From NCBI RefSeq assembly GCF_007858975.2, contig NZ_CP042220.2:3596001-3660000 (forward strand): a DNA stretch of 64,000 nucleotides, given 5' to 3'. Position 1 is the first letter of the stretch. Each line of letters begins with the position of its first letter. A program made the position numbers and the translations under genes. The notes under the pieces are model-generated. The model was given only the letters and a program-made list of their open reading frames with translations, had not been told where the DNA came from and made no database searches. This stretch comes from Dickeya poaceiphila. Lineage in GTDB: Bacteria > Pseudomonadota > Gammaproteobacteria > Enterobacterales > Enterobacteriaceae. This document shows, piece after piece, positions 1 to 9,088 of the stretch.

Positions 1-767
1 TTCCTCGTTATATTCTGTGCGCCACTTCTCTGTGAGTTCGCGCACTTCAGACAAGGTTCTGAACAGATACATATCGAGTATTTCTGTTCGTAGCGTTTTG
101 TTAAATCGCTCGATAAATCCGTTCTGCATCGGCTTGCCGGGCTGAATAAAATCGAGTGTCATGCCGTGGCGTTCTGCCCATTCGGCTAACGCGGCGGCGC
201 TGAGTTCCGGCCCATTATCACTTCGTATAAAAGCCGGGTAGCCTCGTTCTGCGCTTAATCGCTCCAGAATGCGCACAACACGATGAGCCGGTATATTCAA
301 ATCAACGTCGATGGCCAGCGATTCCCGATTAAAGTCATCAACGACGTTAAATAACCTGAATCGCCGCCCGTCGATCAAGGCATCACTCATAAAATCAACT
401 GACCAACAATGGTTCATTTTATGCGGAATAACCAACGGCTGTGGATGCCGGTTGGGTAAGCGTTTTTTCCCTTTGCGCCGAAGGTTGAGTTTTAACACGC
501 GATAGAGCCGGTAAACCCGCTTTGCATTCCACCGTAGCCCTGCCTGGCGTAACGTATTGAACATCAGCCCAAAACCATAGGCCGGATACTGATGCGCCAG
601 TTTTTGTAGCGCCTCGACTACGGGCAGATCCCGTGCCGTATTCGGGCAATAATGCAACAGACTTCGACTGATACCGATAATCCGGCACCCGCGTCGTTCA
701 CTGGCCTGATGTTCCTTCATAACGTAACGCACCAGCTCACGCTTCTCAGGCACCGTTAAAGTTTTTT
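1..767 (-). CDS. IS3-family transposase orfB (partial at window edge)
   Basis: This is the catalytic half of an IS3-family transposase, read leftward and open to the left edge, so its C-terminus lies outside the window. An rve-type DDE core is visible: 'SVDFMSDAL' gives the first Asp, 'RSDNGPE' the second, and 'NGFIERFNKTLR' the Glu. The HTH_21-like N-terminus (SERRGCRIIGISRS) is present. The first in-frame ATG is at 720, but such elements make an OrfAB fusion by -1 frameshifting. A run of seven A followed by C (minus strand, 761-768) at the end of orfA is a suitable slippery site. The frame is undamaged in the window, although its orfA has a nonsense codon. Confidence 0.88.
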
Positions 768-1022
768 TGAAACAACATCCTTAAGAATTTCATGATTTAA
801 GCTCAGGGAGGCGTACATTTGCTTTAATCGGCGATTTTCCTCTTCCAGCTCTTTCATCCGTTTGATATCAGAGGACTCCATGCCGCCATATTTGGATTTC
901 CAGTTGTAATAGCTGGCTTCCGACACACCGTTTTCGCGGCAGACATCCTTCACATGCCGTCCCCCTTCAACCTCTTTCAAAACCCGCAGGATCTAAGTTT
1001 CAGTGAAACGCGCTTTCTTCAT
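756..1022 (-). pseudogene. IS3-family orfA with an in-frame nonsense codon
   Basis: This encodes the helix-turn-helix and leucine-zipper protein of the IS. The natural ATG is at 1022, giving MKKARFTET, then a TAG at 993-995 (codon 10), then ILRVLKEVEGGRHVKDVCRE. Family members have Gln here, so a CAG-to-TAG change is the simplest explanation. A later Met at 980 could still initiate a protein lacking 14 residues of the first helix. The sequence (VSEASYYNWKSKYGG) fits the IS407/IS1222-like group of IS3; the group name is from memory. The C-terminus VVSKKL overlaps the frameshift window into orfB. The element is probably weakly active or inactive. Confidence 0.85.
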
Positions 1023-1189
1023 GATGAGCCTCCCTTGGTTGCATTTTAACCAGAGAACTCTATTAAACGGTAAGACTAAATTCAGGGGGGACTACAACCC
1101 CTTTTCACGGGCTGAAGGGCCAAAAACTCTACTGTACACGAAACTGAACAAAGGAGAGGACTCAACACTGAGCAAAAAAAGATAAGGGA

Positions 1190-2269
1190 TCACCAAGTAA
1201 TCTTTCTCAAATTGGATTCAATATCAAATTGATTTTTTATGAATTCTTTCCTTTCGATTATATTATCATCAACAGGAATGTGCCCATTAACAATCGCCTC
1301 AATCTTTGATGGTAGCTCACATATATCTTTCAGGATTATGCCCAGTCGACCTTCATTTGTTACTTCATATACTCCACCTACATTAGTCGCCAGGATATAG
1401 CAACCAGAAAAAGCAGCTTCAAGTAACGCTATCGAAAAACCTTCCCATCGTGAAGGCATAAGAAAAACCCGAGATCTATTATATAATTCAAATATATCCT
1501 CCCTATCCTTTTCGCCTAAGATCTCTATGTTTTTAAGTAGATACGGCTTTTTAGCTATTAAGATAGAAAGTTTTGATTTAAAGGAGTTATCAACAGGACC
1601 AACAAATTTAAACTTCCAGTCAAAAAAATCATCAATTTTATCCAAGGCATCTAATATAGATTCATGATTTTTTTGATATGCACCAATTCTACCCACAATA
1701 AGAAAACAATTTTCTCTAGGTAAATCCAATACCGAAGGTGTAATGTCTTTAAATATTCCATTCGCTAAACAAATAACATCCAAATTTGGAAATAATATAT
1801 TCAGCTTTTCCTTTATACTTAGTCGCTCAACACTAACAGTATCAACAAGATTTAAAAAAAATCTGATATATGCTCTTCTTAATCTACATATAACTGACGA
1901 AGCGTTGAGCGTCTTAATCGTTTCTTCCGACATATCTAATTTTAAATATGTCTTAATAGAAAATACCTTAGCAATCAGGATAAAAACAAAAGACTCATTT
2001 TTTAAATGATAAACATTCACAACTCCGATTTTATTGGACACGATATCAAAAAAAGTCCTAATGATGAATCCAATACGGGTTTTAGCATGAATTGGAATAA
2101 GAGTTATATATCTAGAATACGGATTATTTATATTTTTTCCTTTTTCCCAGTAATATATCTTTGATTTATAACCTAATATATTAGTCATTGCCATAGGGAT
2201 CATTCCTACATCTTTAGTAAGATGTATCAGTTCTAGATCTCTGAATATCGTTGCAAATTTTTTACTCAT
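1190..2269 (-). CDS. GT4-like glycosyltransferase
   Basis: This is a 359-aa GT-B-fold glycosyltransferase, expected to add a sugar to the lipid-linked exopolysaccharide repeat unit at the inner face of the cytoplasmic membrane. The C-terminal half shows the glycosyltransferase group 1 pattern: 'FLIVGRIGAYQKNHESIL' near residue 188, then 'SRWEGFSIALLEAAFSGC' near residue 275, whose EGFSIALLE is the EX7E motif. The donor and acceptor sugars cannot be told from sequence. It is the last gene seen of the operon that starts with the WecA-like gene. It is markedly more AT-rich than the flanking core genes, as is usual for exchanged serotype-specific genes. An IS follows directly. Confidence 0.85.
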   Translation of the reverse strand: MSKKFATIFRDLELIHLTKDVGMIPMAMTNILGYKSKIYYWEKGKNINNPYSRYITLIPIHAKTRIGFIIRTFFDIVSNKIGVVNVYHLKNESFVFILIAKVFSIKTYLKLDMSEETIKTLNASSVICRLRRAYIRFFLNLVDTVSVERLSIKEKLNILFPNLDVICLANGIFKDITPSVLDLPRENCFLIVGRIGAYQKNHESILDALDKIDDFFDWKFKFVGPVDNSFKSKLSILIAKKPYLLKNIEILGEKDREDIFELYNRSRVFLMPSRWEGFSIALLEAAFSGCYILATNVGGVYEVTNEGRLGIILKDICELPSKIEAIVNGHIPVDDNIIERKEFIKNQFDIESNLRKITW

Positions 2270-2632
2270 GCAGTCTTAATTGCCTATTTATTGAATGGGA
2301 TAGTTATAACCCATTTATCCCTCTCCATTGGATGTTACTTCATAACCAATATCAGATTCTCGACTATAACAGTTACAGTCAGCATTTTATTCATCCAAGA
2401 ATCTGTACCTAATCGAACAGATATAAGTGTCTTGAGTACATCCACAAGATGATAAGTCGGAAAAGCTACGGCATCGATGACATTATTCAATCAAAGGCCG
2501 ACACAGTAACCTTAGTTGAATATATCGTTGCATCAACTATAGGATACAGTTTTCACCGAGTTAGCGGCATTCCTTCCATACCTCTAAATTTTCCATACAT
2601 CAGGCATATTTTAAAATAAATTAATAACGCCA
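2270..2632. other. Non-coding AT-rich gap inside the capsule operon
   Basis: There are 363 bp between wzc and the glycosyltransferase gene, with no credible ORF on either strand and no convincing terminator or repeat. The length is unusual inside a polysaccharide operon, where genes normally abut. It may be the scar of a lost gene, but I recognise no remnant. Confidence 0.5.
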
Positions 2633-4819
2633 TTATTTATTAGATTTGTAATCATAAGCATAATAACCATAATTTCCATATCCATAATAACTAGTTGCTC
2701 GTTTCTCAATAGCATTCAAAATTACACCTTTTATATTGATCCTATTCTGCTCAAAGCGGCGAATACTTATCTCAAGCTCTTTAACTGTATTTATTTCAAA
2801 ACGAGCGACCAATAATGAAGTTCCAGCATGACGGCCAATAATAGCAGCATCTGTAACAGCCAATATGGGCGGTGTATCCAGTAAAACAAGATCATAGTTA
2901 TCTTCCGCCCACTTAATAAAATCGGAAAAATTTTTATGCATCAACAACTCTGAAGGATTCGGTGGCATTTTCCCCTTTGAAATAAAATCCATATTCTCGA
3001 CCTGAGTTTTATGCACCACATCCTGTATTTTGGATTGTCCAGAAAGAATATCTGAAAGGCCGTTGATATTCTGTGCACCTATCAACTCGTGCAAATATCC
3101 TTTTCGCATATCACAGTCAACGATTAATATTCGTTGACCAGCCTGCGCAATAATCGTACCTAAGTTGATGCTAATAAAAGTTTTACCAATCGAAGGGCTA
3201 GCACCAGAGATCATCAGTACATTATTTTTTGCTTCCATCATTGCAAAGTGGAGACTTGTACGTAAACTACGAATCGCTTCAATCGCCAAATCTGCAGGAT
3301 TAGATAAAGCGAGTAGTTCAATTGAGCGAGTACCACTTTTCTTTCCTTTCTTATTTAACTTTGATAGGAAAGCTCTGTCTTTTTTCTGTTGCCACTCGGA
3401 AAGTGGTATACTGGCGTAAACATTAATCCCTAACTCTTCTAACTGTTCTGGACTCTCTATTCCTTTGTGAAGCATAGATTTTAATAAAGCCAGAACCGTA
3501 GAAAATGCAGTTCCTATAATTATGAACAATAATAAAATCAGCACTTTTTTAGGTTTTATCGGCGTCGGCTGTGCAACAGCTTTATCGATAATACGGACAT
3601 TGCCAACAATACTCGCCTTATTAATACTCAGCTCTTGCTGCTTATTTAATAGTTGCATATAAACTGTATGGCCTGCCTGCACATCCCGAGTCAGACGCAA
3701 TACTTCTTGTTGAGTCTTCGGCATGCCTCCCATTCGCTTATTTAATTTTTCACGCTCTTCTTGCAACATTTTACGTTTTTCAATTAATGCACGGTATGCA
3801 GGATGTTCGCGAGTATAAAGTTTAGATATTTCGGCTTCTTTAAATGTCAGCTCATTGAGTTGGGACTCTACTGATACCATTGAATCCAATACAGCCTTAG
3901 ACTCCAAGGATAGATCAACTGAATCATGCTGCTGTCGATAATTATTTAATTTATTTTCTGCATCATTTAGTGAATCACGAATTTTAGGTAACTGTTCTTT
4001 AAGAAAATCTAAACTTTTTTCAGCCTCTTCTGATTTACGCTCTATGTTCTGCTGTAAATAATTCAGGATGATGCTGTTCAATATTTTTGTTGTTACGATT
4101 GGGTCTTCACCTTCTAGGCTTACACCTAATACACCAGTGTCTTTTCCTTTATCTGCAACAGAAAATTCTCTCAAAATATTATTTACAGCAGTTAGCGTGT
4201 TTAACTTCCGTAAATTAAATACAGCACCTTTATCAGCTAAAATCTCACTAACTAGAATACTGATACCATTTTGATTTTCTAATTTCCCTACTTTACCATC
4301 AAAAGTAAATGTATCACCTCTTTTCAGACGATAATGCTGACTATCAAGTACTTCAAGAAAAAACTCTTTATCGAGCCAAGAGTCGGGTACATCAAGATGA
4401 GAAACCAAAATTCTACCTGACTCTATATCCATCAAACGCGCAACACCCTTTCCAATTATAGGAAAATATTTCTGCTGCACATAAATATTCAACGCCAGAT
4501 CATCTATAGTTTTTCCTATCACCATGCGAGATTTAATTAACTCAATCTCTGCTGCGGACTGTGGTTTAGCATCAGGTAACATGCTGGAAATATCCTTGAT
4601 AAGGCTATCACCATTTTTCTGTTCTACCTGAATCAGCGCATCAGCTTTATAAACGGGTGTTGCCAGCGTAATATAAAACACACCGATCATGGTAAATATC
4701 GCTGTTATTTTAATAATAAACCAGCGATTATCAAAAAAAACCCCCAAAGAACGCGCTAAATCAATACCATCTGCTCTATTAATTTCAGATGCTGTTACTA
4801 TTGAATGTTTTTCTGCCAT
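2633..4819 (-). CDS. wzc: Tyrosine-protein kinase / polysaccharide co-polymerase Wzc
   Basis: This is a 728-aa inner-membrane BY-kinase that controls chain length and export of capsular or extracellular polysaccharide with Wza. A Wzz-like N-terminal domain has its first membrane segment near residues 30-50. A coiled-coil periplasmic stretch follows at about 260-400, then a second membrane helix (KVLILLLFIIIGTAFSTVLA). The cytoplasmic kinase has Walker A 'GASPSIGKT' near residue 540, Walker A' 'ILIVDCDMRKG' and Walker B 'LVLLDTPP'. The C-terminus carries the tyrosine cluster YYGYGNYGYYAYDY that is autophosphorylated in the family and dephosphorylated by Wzb, encoded next door. Length and architecture match E. 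coli Wzc. Confidence 0.97.
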   Translation of the reverse strand: MAEKHSIVTASEINRADGIDLARSLGVFFDNRWFIIKITAIFTMIGVFYITLATPVYKADALIQVEQKNGDSLIKDISSMLPDAKPQSAAEIELIKSRMVIGKTIDDLALNIYVQQKYFPIIGKGVARLMDIESGRILVSHLDVPDSWLDKEFFLEVLDSQHYRLKRGDTFTFDGKVGKLENQNGISILVSEILADKGAVFNLRKLNTLTAVNNILREFSVADKGKDTGVLGVSLEGEDPIVTTKILNSIILNYLQQNIERKSEEAEKSLDFLKEQLPKIRDSLNDAENKLNNYRQQHDSVDLSLESKAVLDSMVSVESQLNELTFKEAEISKLYTREHPAYRALIEKRKMLQEEREKLNKRMGGMPKTQQEVLRLTRDVQAGHTVYMQLLNKQQELSINKASIVGNVRIIDKAVAQPTPIKPKKVLILLLFIIIGTAFSTVLALLKSMLHKGIESPEQLEELGINVYASIPLSEWQQKKDRAFLSKLNKKGKKSGTRSIELLALSNPADLAIEAIRSLRTSLHFAMMEAKNNVLMISGASPSIGKTFISINLGTIIAQAGQRILIVDCDMRKGYLHELIGAQNINGLSDILSGQSKIQDVVHKTQVENMDFISKGKMPPNPSELLMHKNFSDFIKWAEDNYDLVLLDTPPILAVTDAAIIGRHAGTSLLVARFEINTVKELEISIRRFEQNRINIKGVILNAIEKRATSYYGYGNYGYYAYDYKSNK

Positions 4820-4834
4820 TATTTTCTCTGAAAG

Positions 4835-5269
4835 TTAACGACTTAATGTATCAGCCCATTTATTTGCAGCCAACTCAAGTTGTAAATAAACAAACTCAAA
4901 GGCCTCACGACTTTTACGATAGGGGTCAGCTATTTCCTGCTGATTTATCCAGTGACCAAACAGCATAGTTTTTCCACGAACTTCTGGCGAGATACGGCAT
5001 ACTGCATCAATATGCCCTTTTTCCATAACCAGAACTAAGTCATATTCACGGCACATGGCTGGGGTCAGTTGCCGTGCAAGATGCCCTTCCAACGAGATGC
5101 CATGCTCTAACGCAACATTGATGGCCATGCTGTCAGCAGGCTTGTCTACCAATGCCCCAAGCCCAGCTGATGCAATAATTTTTCCTGGAAGAACACGCTG
5201 CAAAAGCCGTTCACCAGTGGGTGAGCGGCATATGTTTCCGACGCAAACCACCAAAATAGAATTAAACAT
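4835..5269 (-). CDS. wzb: Low-molecular-weight protein-tyrosine phosphatase Wzb
   Basis: This cytoplasmic phosphatase removes phosphate from the Wzc tyrosine cluster and so cycles the polymerisation machinery. The CX5R P-loop is at the N-terminus (C9 to R15 in 'CVGNICRS'), and the general acid Asp is in 'ADPYRKS' near residue 115. I chose the ATG at 5269, giving 144 aa and MFNSILVV, because Wzb proteins begin there. The longer reading adds eight residues that overlap wza. It lies between wza (15 bp upstream) and wzc (15 bp downstream), the canonical wza-wzb-wzc order. Confidence 0.96.
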   Translation of the reverse strand: MFNSILVVCVGNICRSPTGERLLQRVLPGKIIASAGLGALVDKPADSMAINVALEHGISLEGHLARQLTPAMCREYDLVLVMEKGHIDAVCRISPEVRGKTMLFGHWINQQEIADPYRKSREAFEFVYLQLELAANKWADTLSR

Positions 5270-5283
5270 GATGAGCAGAATCC

Positions 5284-6420
5284 TTACGGCCAAGTTCTAA
5301 CGCGCAACGAACCTTCGGAAAGATCGTTAAATCCAGAAATAGTGGGCACCAGTTGAGAGATCAAACGATTCCAACGCGCCACAGGCGCAGTAGTAACATA
5401 GACCACATCATAAGGTTGTAATTGGAATTCAGCCCCCATTACTAGTGCAGTGGCGTCAGCAGCATTTAACTGATAAATATTAGCCAATTTAGGTCCTTGA
5501 GTTCCATGCAAAGGGCGGATTACGAAAATCCCAGTTGCATCAGCTACAGACTGCTCAACGCCTTCTGCATTGCCTAACGCTTCTGTCAATGTCATTCCAC
5601 TACGGTCCATCTTAAGCGTGGCTTGCTTTTTAACCTCTCCCATCACAAACACTTTTAGATTGTCATTACGAGGGATAAACAAAATATCACCAGGATAAAG
5701 CAGGCGATTTTGAGAAAGATCACCATTCTGCATTAGTGCCTGAAGAGAAATACGCTCATCTTTGCCATTGTGGGTAAGAATTACATTACGCCAATCGGCA
5801 TTTTCTGTAAGCCCGCCAGCTTTATTGATAGCATCCAATATAGTTAGGGGTACATTGCTAATTGCCTGCTCACCGGATCTGGCCACTTCACCGGTTACAT
5901 AAGCTTTCTGGGAACGAAAGGCCGCAATGCTGATTTCCACCTGTGGAGATTCAATGAACTTGGCAAGGCGCACCATCAGTTCTTCACGAACTTCTGTTAC
6001 ACTTTTGCCCACCACATTTAACTTACCGATATAAGGGTAGAAAATAGTTCCATCAGCATGTACCCAGTTACCGGTGTCACTTGCACTACGGTATGTACCC
6101 GCTGGAGTCGTCAATTCGGGATGATCCCATACTGTTACCATCAATACGTCACCAATACCAATTCGGTATTGGTAATTTTGAAGCTCTGCATCCAAGACAG
6201 GGTTTGCCTGCGCTACCAGAGGCTTAGGGCGCATTTTTTCAATCAACACTGGAGTCATCGGGTAAACATTAACCAGCTTATTGATGTTGAAGCCCGCGTC
6301 ATCTTGCTCGACAGTTTCCTTCCCGCTTGTTGAAAGGTGAGAACCTGGAATAATAGTGCATCCGCTTACTAATGCCGTTATTACCACCAACGGTATCAAC
6401 CTGAATTTCTTATACTTCAT
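5284..6420 (-). CDS. wza: Outer-membrane polysaccharide export lipoprotein Wza
   Basis: This is the 378-aa octameric outer-membrane channel for capsule or exopolysaccharide. It has a lipoprotein signal peptide with lipobox 'ALVSGC' (Cys21). The Poly_export domain follows ('[20 protein letters not shown]'), then two SLBB-type domains (near '[17 protein letters not shown]' and '[13 protein letters not shown]'), and a C-terminal segment ending in VRTWP, which in E. coli Wza forms the membrane helix barrel. The ATG at 6420 is preferred to a TTG two codons upstream, and it gives nearly the E. coli length (379 aa). Confidence 0.97.
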   Translation of the reverse strand: MKYKKFRLIPLVVITALVSGCTIIPGSHLSTSGKETVEQDDAGFNINKLVNVYPMTPVLIEKMRPKPLVAQANPVLDAELQNYQYRIGIGDVLMVTVWDHPELTTPAGTYRSASDTGNWVHADGTIFYPYIGKLNVVGKSVTEVREELMVRLAKFIESPQVEISIAAFRSQKAYVTGEVARSGEQAISNVPLTILDAINKAGGLTENADWRNVILTHNGKDERISLQALMQNGDLSQNRLLYPGDILFIPRNDNLKVFVMGEVKKQATLKMDRSGMTLTEALGNAEGVEQSVADATGIFVIRPLHGTQGPKLANIYQLNAADATALVMGAEFQLQPYDVVYVTTAPVARWNRLISQLVPTISGFNDLSEGSLRVRTWP

Positions 6421-6544
6421 GCTCAATTAAGCCGCTGTTTTCAATTTTTATAAAAAACAAATCATAAAAATTTAATAATTTCTTATTGTTATGATTTGCC
6501 ATCTCATACAACTCAGAAAAGATATTGCACGCATCTGGGCATAT

Positions 6545-7618
6545 TCAGGAGCTCATACCTTCAGAGCTTTCCGGCTGCATAATCGTTATGGTACCTTTCC
6601 ACGTCAACACTTTTACGATTCTTGCAATAGCCAGACAATAGGCTACAAATACGCCTATAAATCCCAATAACATCATATACTCCGGCACACCATACCATTC
6701 ACAAACAACACCAATCAGTGCCAGCAATAATGCCATACCCATAATAATCAACAATGTTTGACGAGAACTAAACCCACAAAGCATTAATATGTGATGCAAA
6801 TGCTCACGATCTGGTCTGAACGGGCTATTGCCGCGCCGGATACGTTTTATCATTACCGCAGCCATATCCATCAATGGAATAGCAATAACCCATAAAGCTG
6901 TAACAGGCTGCATGACCGCATGTTCACCCTGTGTAGCAATAATTAACACCCAAATAACAGTAAAGCCGATAAGTGTACTCCCGGCATCCCCCATAAAGAC
7001 TTTGAACTTCATACCCCCAAAAAGCCCCAGATTAAGAACAATGTAAGGTAATGTTGCCGCCAAGAAGCACAAACTCCATAACGCCAGTTCTTCACGACCT
7101 TTTAAAGAAAAAACGAGTGCTATGGCACCAAAAGTTATGCAACTTAGACATCCCAGTAATCCATCAATACCATCAACCATATTGAAGGCATTAATGGCCC
7201 CCCATACAGCAAACAGCGTGATTACATATCCAACAATCCCCAATAGAAGTTCATGCTGGCCAAGGATTCTTCCAAAAGAAGAAAGATAAAGGCCGCTCCA
7301 CATCATCAGCATGGCTGTCAATGCCTGCAAAGCCACACGAGGTAATACAGGTAGATCAAAGCGATCATCCAAAACTCCGATCAACAGTAATCCACTAGCG
7401 CACAACATGTAGGTATTAAAGGAGGGAAGCCAGTCAGAATGGAAAACGAACATAACCCAGAGCGAAAGATAAATCGATATACCTCCCGCTAAAGGAATAT
7501 GTCCATGATGTTTTTTTCGACTATTAGGTTTGTCAACCAGCCCAACTTTTTTTGCAGCTTTACGCGCGATAAAAAGCAATCCAAACGCGCTGACAAATAC
7601 CAGAAGGAAATCGCTCAT
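6545..7618 (-). CDS. WecA-like undecaprenyl-phosphate N-acetylhexosamine-1-phosphate transferase
   Basis: This is a 357-aa polytopic membrane enzyme that starts repeat-unit synthesis by moving a HexNAc-1-phosphate (GlcNAc in WecA) from its UDP-sugar to undecaprenyl phosphate. Family motifs are all present: 'GVLDDRFDLP' (Asp-rich site), 'NAFNMVDGIDGLLG', 'VFMGDAGSTLIGF' and the loop 'FRPDREHLHH' with its His pair. About 10-11 hydrophobic segments are seen. It is the first gene of the ops-led capsule operon, 125 bp before wza. WecA itself normally sits in the enterobacterial common antigen cluster, so this is probably a capsule-specific paralogue. Its sugar specificity cannot be read from sequence. 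Confidence 0.9.
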   Translation of the reverse strand: MSDFLLVFVSAFGLLFIARKAAKKVGLVDKPNSRKKHHGHIPLAGGISIYLSLWVMFVFHSDWLPSFNTYMLCASGLLLIGVLDDRFDLPVLPRVALQALTAMLMMWSGLYLSSFGRILGQHELLLGIVGYVITLFAVWGAINAFNMVDGIDGLLGCLSCITFGAIALVFSLKGREELALWSLCFLAATLPYIVLNLGLFGGMKFKVFMGDAGSTLIGFTVIWVLIIATQGEHAVMQPVTALWVIAIPLMDMAAVMIKRIRRGNSPFRPDREHLHHILMLCGFSSRQTLLIIMGMALLLALIGVVCEWYGVPEYMMLLGFIGVFVAYCLAIARIVKVLTWKGTITIMQPESSEGMSS

Positions 7619-7655
7619 ATACTATCATGACCTGTCTTTTCTATAGGTAATCGAC

Positions 7656-7690
7656 CAAGCTACCGCCCTTGGCTTTCAGCTACCAATTAG
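7656..7690 (-). promoter_or_regulatory. JUMPStart with ops element of the capsule operon
   Basis: On the minus strand, 7667 to 7657 reads GGCGGTAGCTT, the ops pause element that recruits RfaH. It is preceded by 'GGTAGCTGAAAGCCAAGG', the conserved upstream half of JUMPStart. It lies 38 bp before the start of the WecA-like gene, inside the untranslated leader. RfaH-dependent antitermination and translation coupling of the long operon is the expected consequence, from the known biology of this element. A second copy precedes rfbB. Confidence 0.92.
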
Positions 7691-8130
7691 CTATCTATTG
7701 CAAATTCAGTCAGTTGTAGATTACTCTTATTATACAGACACAGACTGACGTTCAAAACCACAACATTCTCTACTGATAAAAAAAACTGCAATAAATAAAA
7801 CCTATCCCTATAGCGTTCTATTTTAATTACTATTTTGAACCCAAATAGTGTTCGAAATCCTCACTGACTACCTTAACTACGCCCCCCCAGATTTGCGTAC
7901 TGCCTGAACAAAAACTAGCCATGTCAATTACATCTGGCGGTGAATACCTGACAATAAGCACATTGAGTGCTCCATTAGTATGTATGAATACTCATCAATC
8001 ACAATCATACATCCAGGCTCCCAAGTCTCATTCTTGTTGCTACTCAACAGTTAGCCTCATTTTAGAACAGACTACTGACTTAAATTCTATCATTAGCCAG
8101 AATGTGTGAAGAATGCCTGAAGAACATTCT

Positions 8131-8181
8131 TATTGATACACCAGGTTATTTTTCATCTAAAAATAACCTGGTGTATCAATA
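8131..8181. repeat. Perfect 23-bp inverted repeat with 5-nt loop
   Basis: Positions 8131-8153 and 8159-8181 are exact reverse complements (left arm TATTGATACACCAGG... to the loop), separated by CATCT. The core CACCAGGTTATTTTT is not GC-rich, and there is no clear T-run on the 3' side in either direction, so it is not a typical intrinsic terminator. It could be a cruciform, the end of a small mobile element, or a protein-binding site. Confidence 0.8.
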
Positions 8182-8283
8182 TTCTACTGCTAAATCCTGC
8201 AACTCTAAAATTTTGACAGCGTTGCCTACACCCCTGATTACTGGCTGCTTTCAGCAAGTGTGAAACTTTCTTGATTTCACTAT

Positions 8284-8328
8284 GGTCTGGTCTGGTCTGG
8301 TCTGGTCTGGTCTGGTCTGGTCTGGTCT
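8284..8328. repeat. Pentanucleotide microsatellite (GGTCT)x9
   Basis: There are nine perfect uninterrupted copies of GGTCT. On the minus strand the unit is AGACC, and three units (15 bp) would encode one repeat of T-R-P-D-Q in a short 81-codon reading frame (8398 to 8153). A unit that is not a multiple of three and has this many perfect copies is prone to slipped-strand copy-number change. It lies 620 bp upstream of the capsule operon leader, so any phase-variable effect would be on transcription or on the short ORF. Confidence 0.9.
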
Positions 8329-8702
8329 GAGTATTTAATACATTACCTATTTTATTAATTTTATAGATTTTTTGGGGCAATGTGTAAAAAAAATCCATTA
8401 ATCTATACTGCGCTAATTGTATAAAGAATTATATTCGTCAATCAATAAATAATTGATTTCGCAACAGACGCCCCTAAACCCAATCCGAAAAAACAAAATA
8501 AAAATCAATATCATAATGTAATTGCATCTCTAATTGAAGGCACTATAGAATCATCATCTGACTGGCTCTGGCCCTAGTCCCTCCGGTTTTTAGTACCACC
8601 GCCAATGAGGATCTCCGGCCAGTTGATCTCTTCCCTTTGTTCAGTACCGGTGTAAAGTAGAGTTTTCGGCCCATTTTCTCCGTAAAAAAGAGGTCATCCG
8701 GC

Positions 8703-9088
8703 ATGAAAAAGTCGCGATTCACCGAAGAACAGATTGCGTTTGCCCTGAAGCAGGCCGAAACCGGCACGCGGGTAGAGGAAGTCTGCAGAAAGATGGGGAT
8801 TTCCGAAGCCACCTTTTACAATTGGAAAAAGAAGTTCGGCGGCATGGGCGTGACGGAGCTGCGCCGGTTACGACAACGGGAGGAAGAGAACCACCGTCTG
8901 AAACGGCTGGTGGCGTATCTGCTGGACGCTTACCGTATCGGGCTGCGTCGCGGCTGTCGTCTGATGATGCAGAGTCGCAGGGTTACCACTACCACAGTTG
9001 CCGTGATGACCGGGCCGTCACACAGCGGATAAGGGAAATTGCCGAAACCCGTATTCGTTACGGCGTTCAGCGCATTCATATTCTTCTG
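8703..9088 (+). pseudogene. Decayed IS3-family (IS407-like) orfA/orfB, 5' part
   Basis: It starts as a normal OrfA (MKKSRFTEEQIAFALKQAE, then 'ATFYNWKKKFGGMGV', HTH plus zipper). After 'NHRLKRLVAYLLDAYR' an internal deletion joins orfA directly to the start of orfB ('RIGLRRGCRLMMQSR'). The orfB frame then continues only in another phase (HYHSCRDDRAVTQRIREIAETR), so the open frame beyond is not meaningful. The coding sequence is cut at 9088 by the inner IS and resumes at 10749. It cannot make a functional transposase. Confidence 0.85.

Larger units (their letters stand above)
1..1100 (-). mobile_element. IS3-family element, right part
   Basis: The element covers the orfA/orfB pair and about 80 bp of leader. 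Its outer end lies somewhere between 1060 and 1110 (an oligo-C run occurs near 1085). I could not fix the terminal inverted repeat because the other end is outside the window. It sits just downstream of the glycosyltransferase gene at the distal end of the capsule operon. A degenerate copy of its orfB tail lies at 31507-31640. Confidence 0.75.
7691..8702. other. Long intergenic region upstream of the capsule operon
   Basis: About 1 kb of AT-rich DNA lies between the JUMPStart element and the nested IS. No ORF here is convincing. It should contain the capsule promoter. It also holds two structured features annotated separately: a perfect inverted repeat at 8131-8181 and a GGTCT pentamer array at 8284-8328. 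A CCCCTAAACCCAA word near 8470 also occurs upstream of the other JUMPStart operon near 35417. Confidence 0.6.

Noticed and set aside
7921..8109. 62-codon plus-strand frame in the capsule upstream region
   Set aside because: Low-complexity composition, no ribosome-binding site, no recognisable motif.
8131..8181. Intrinsic terminator reading of the long inverted repeat
   Set aside because: The stem is AT-rich and not followed by a T-run in either direction, and there is no gene ending next to it.
8153..8398. 81-codon minus-strand frame across the pentamer repeat
   Set aside because: No ribosome-binding site, no similarity to a known protein, and the end runs through the inverted repeat; kept only as a note to the microsatellite.
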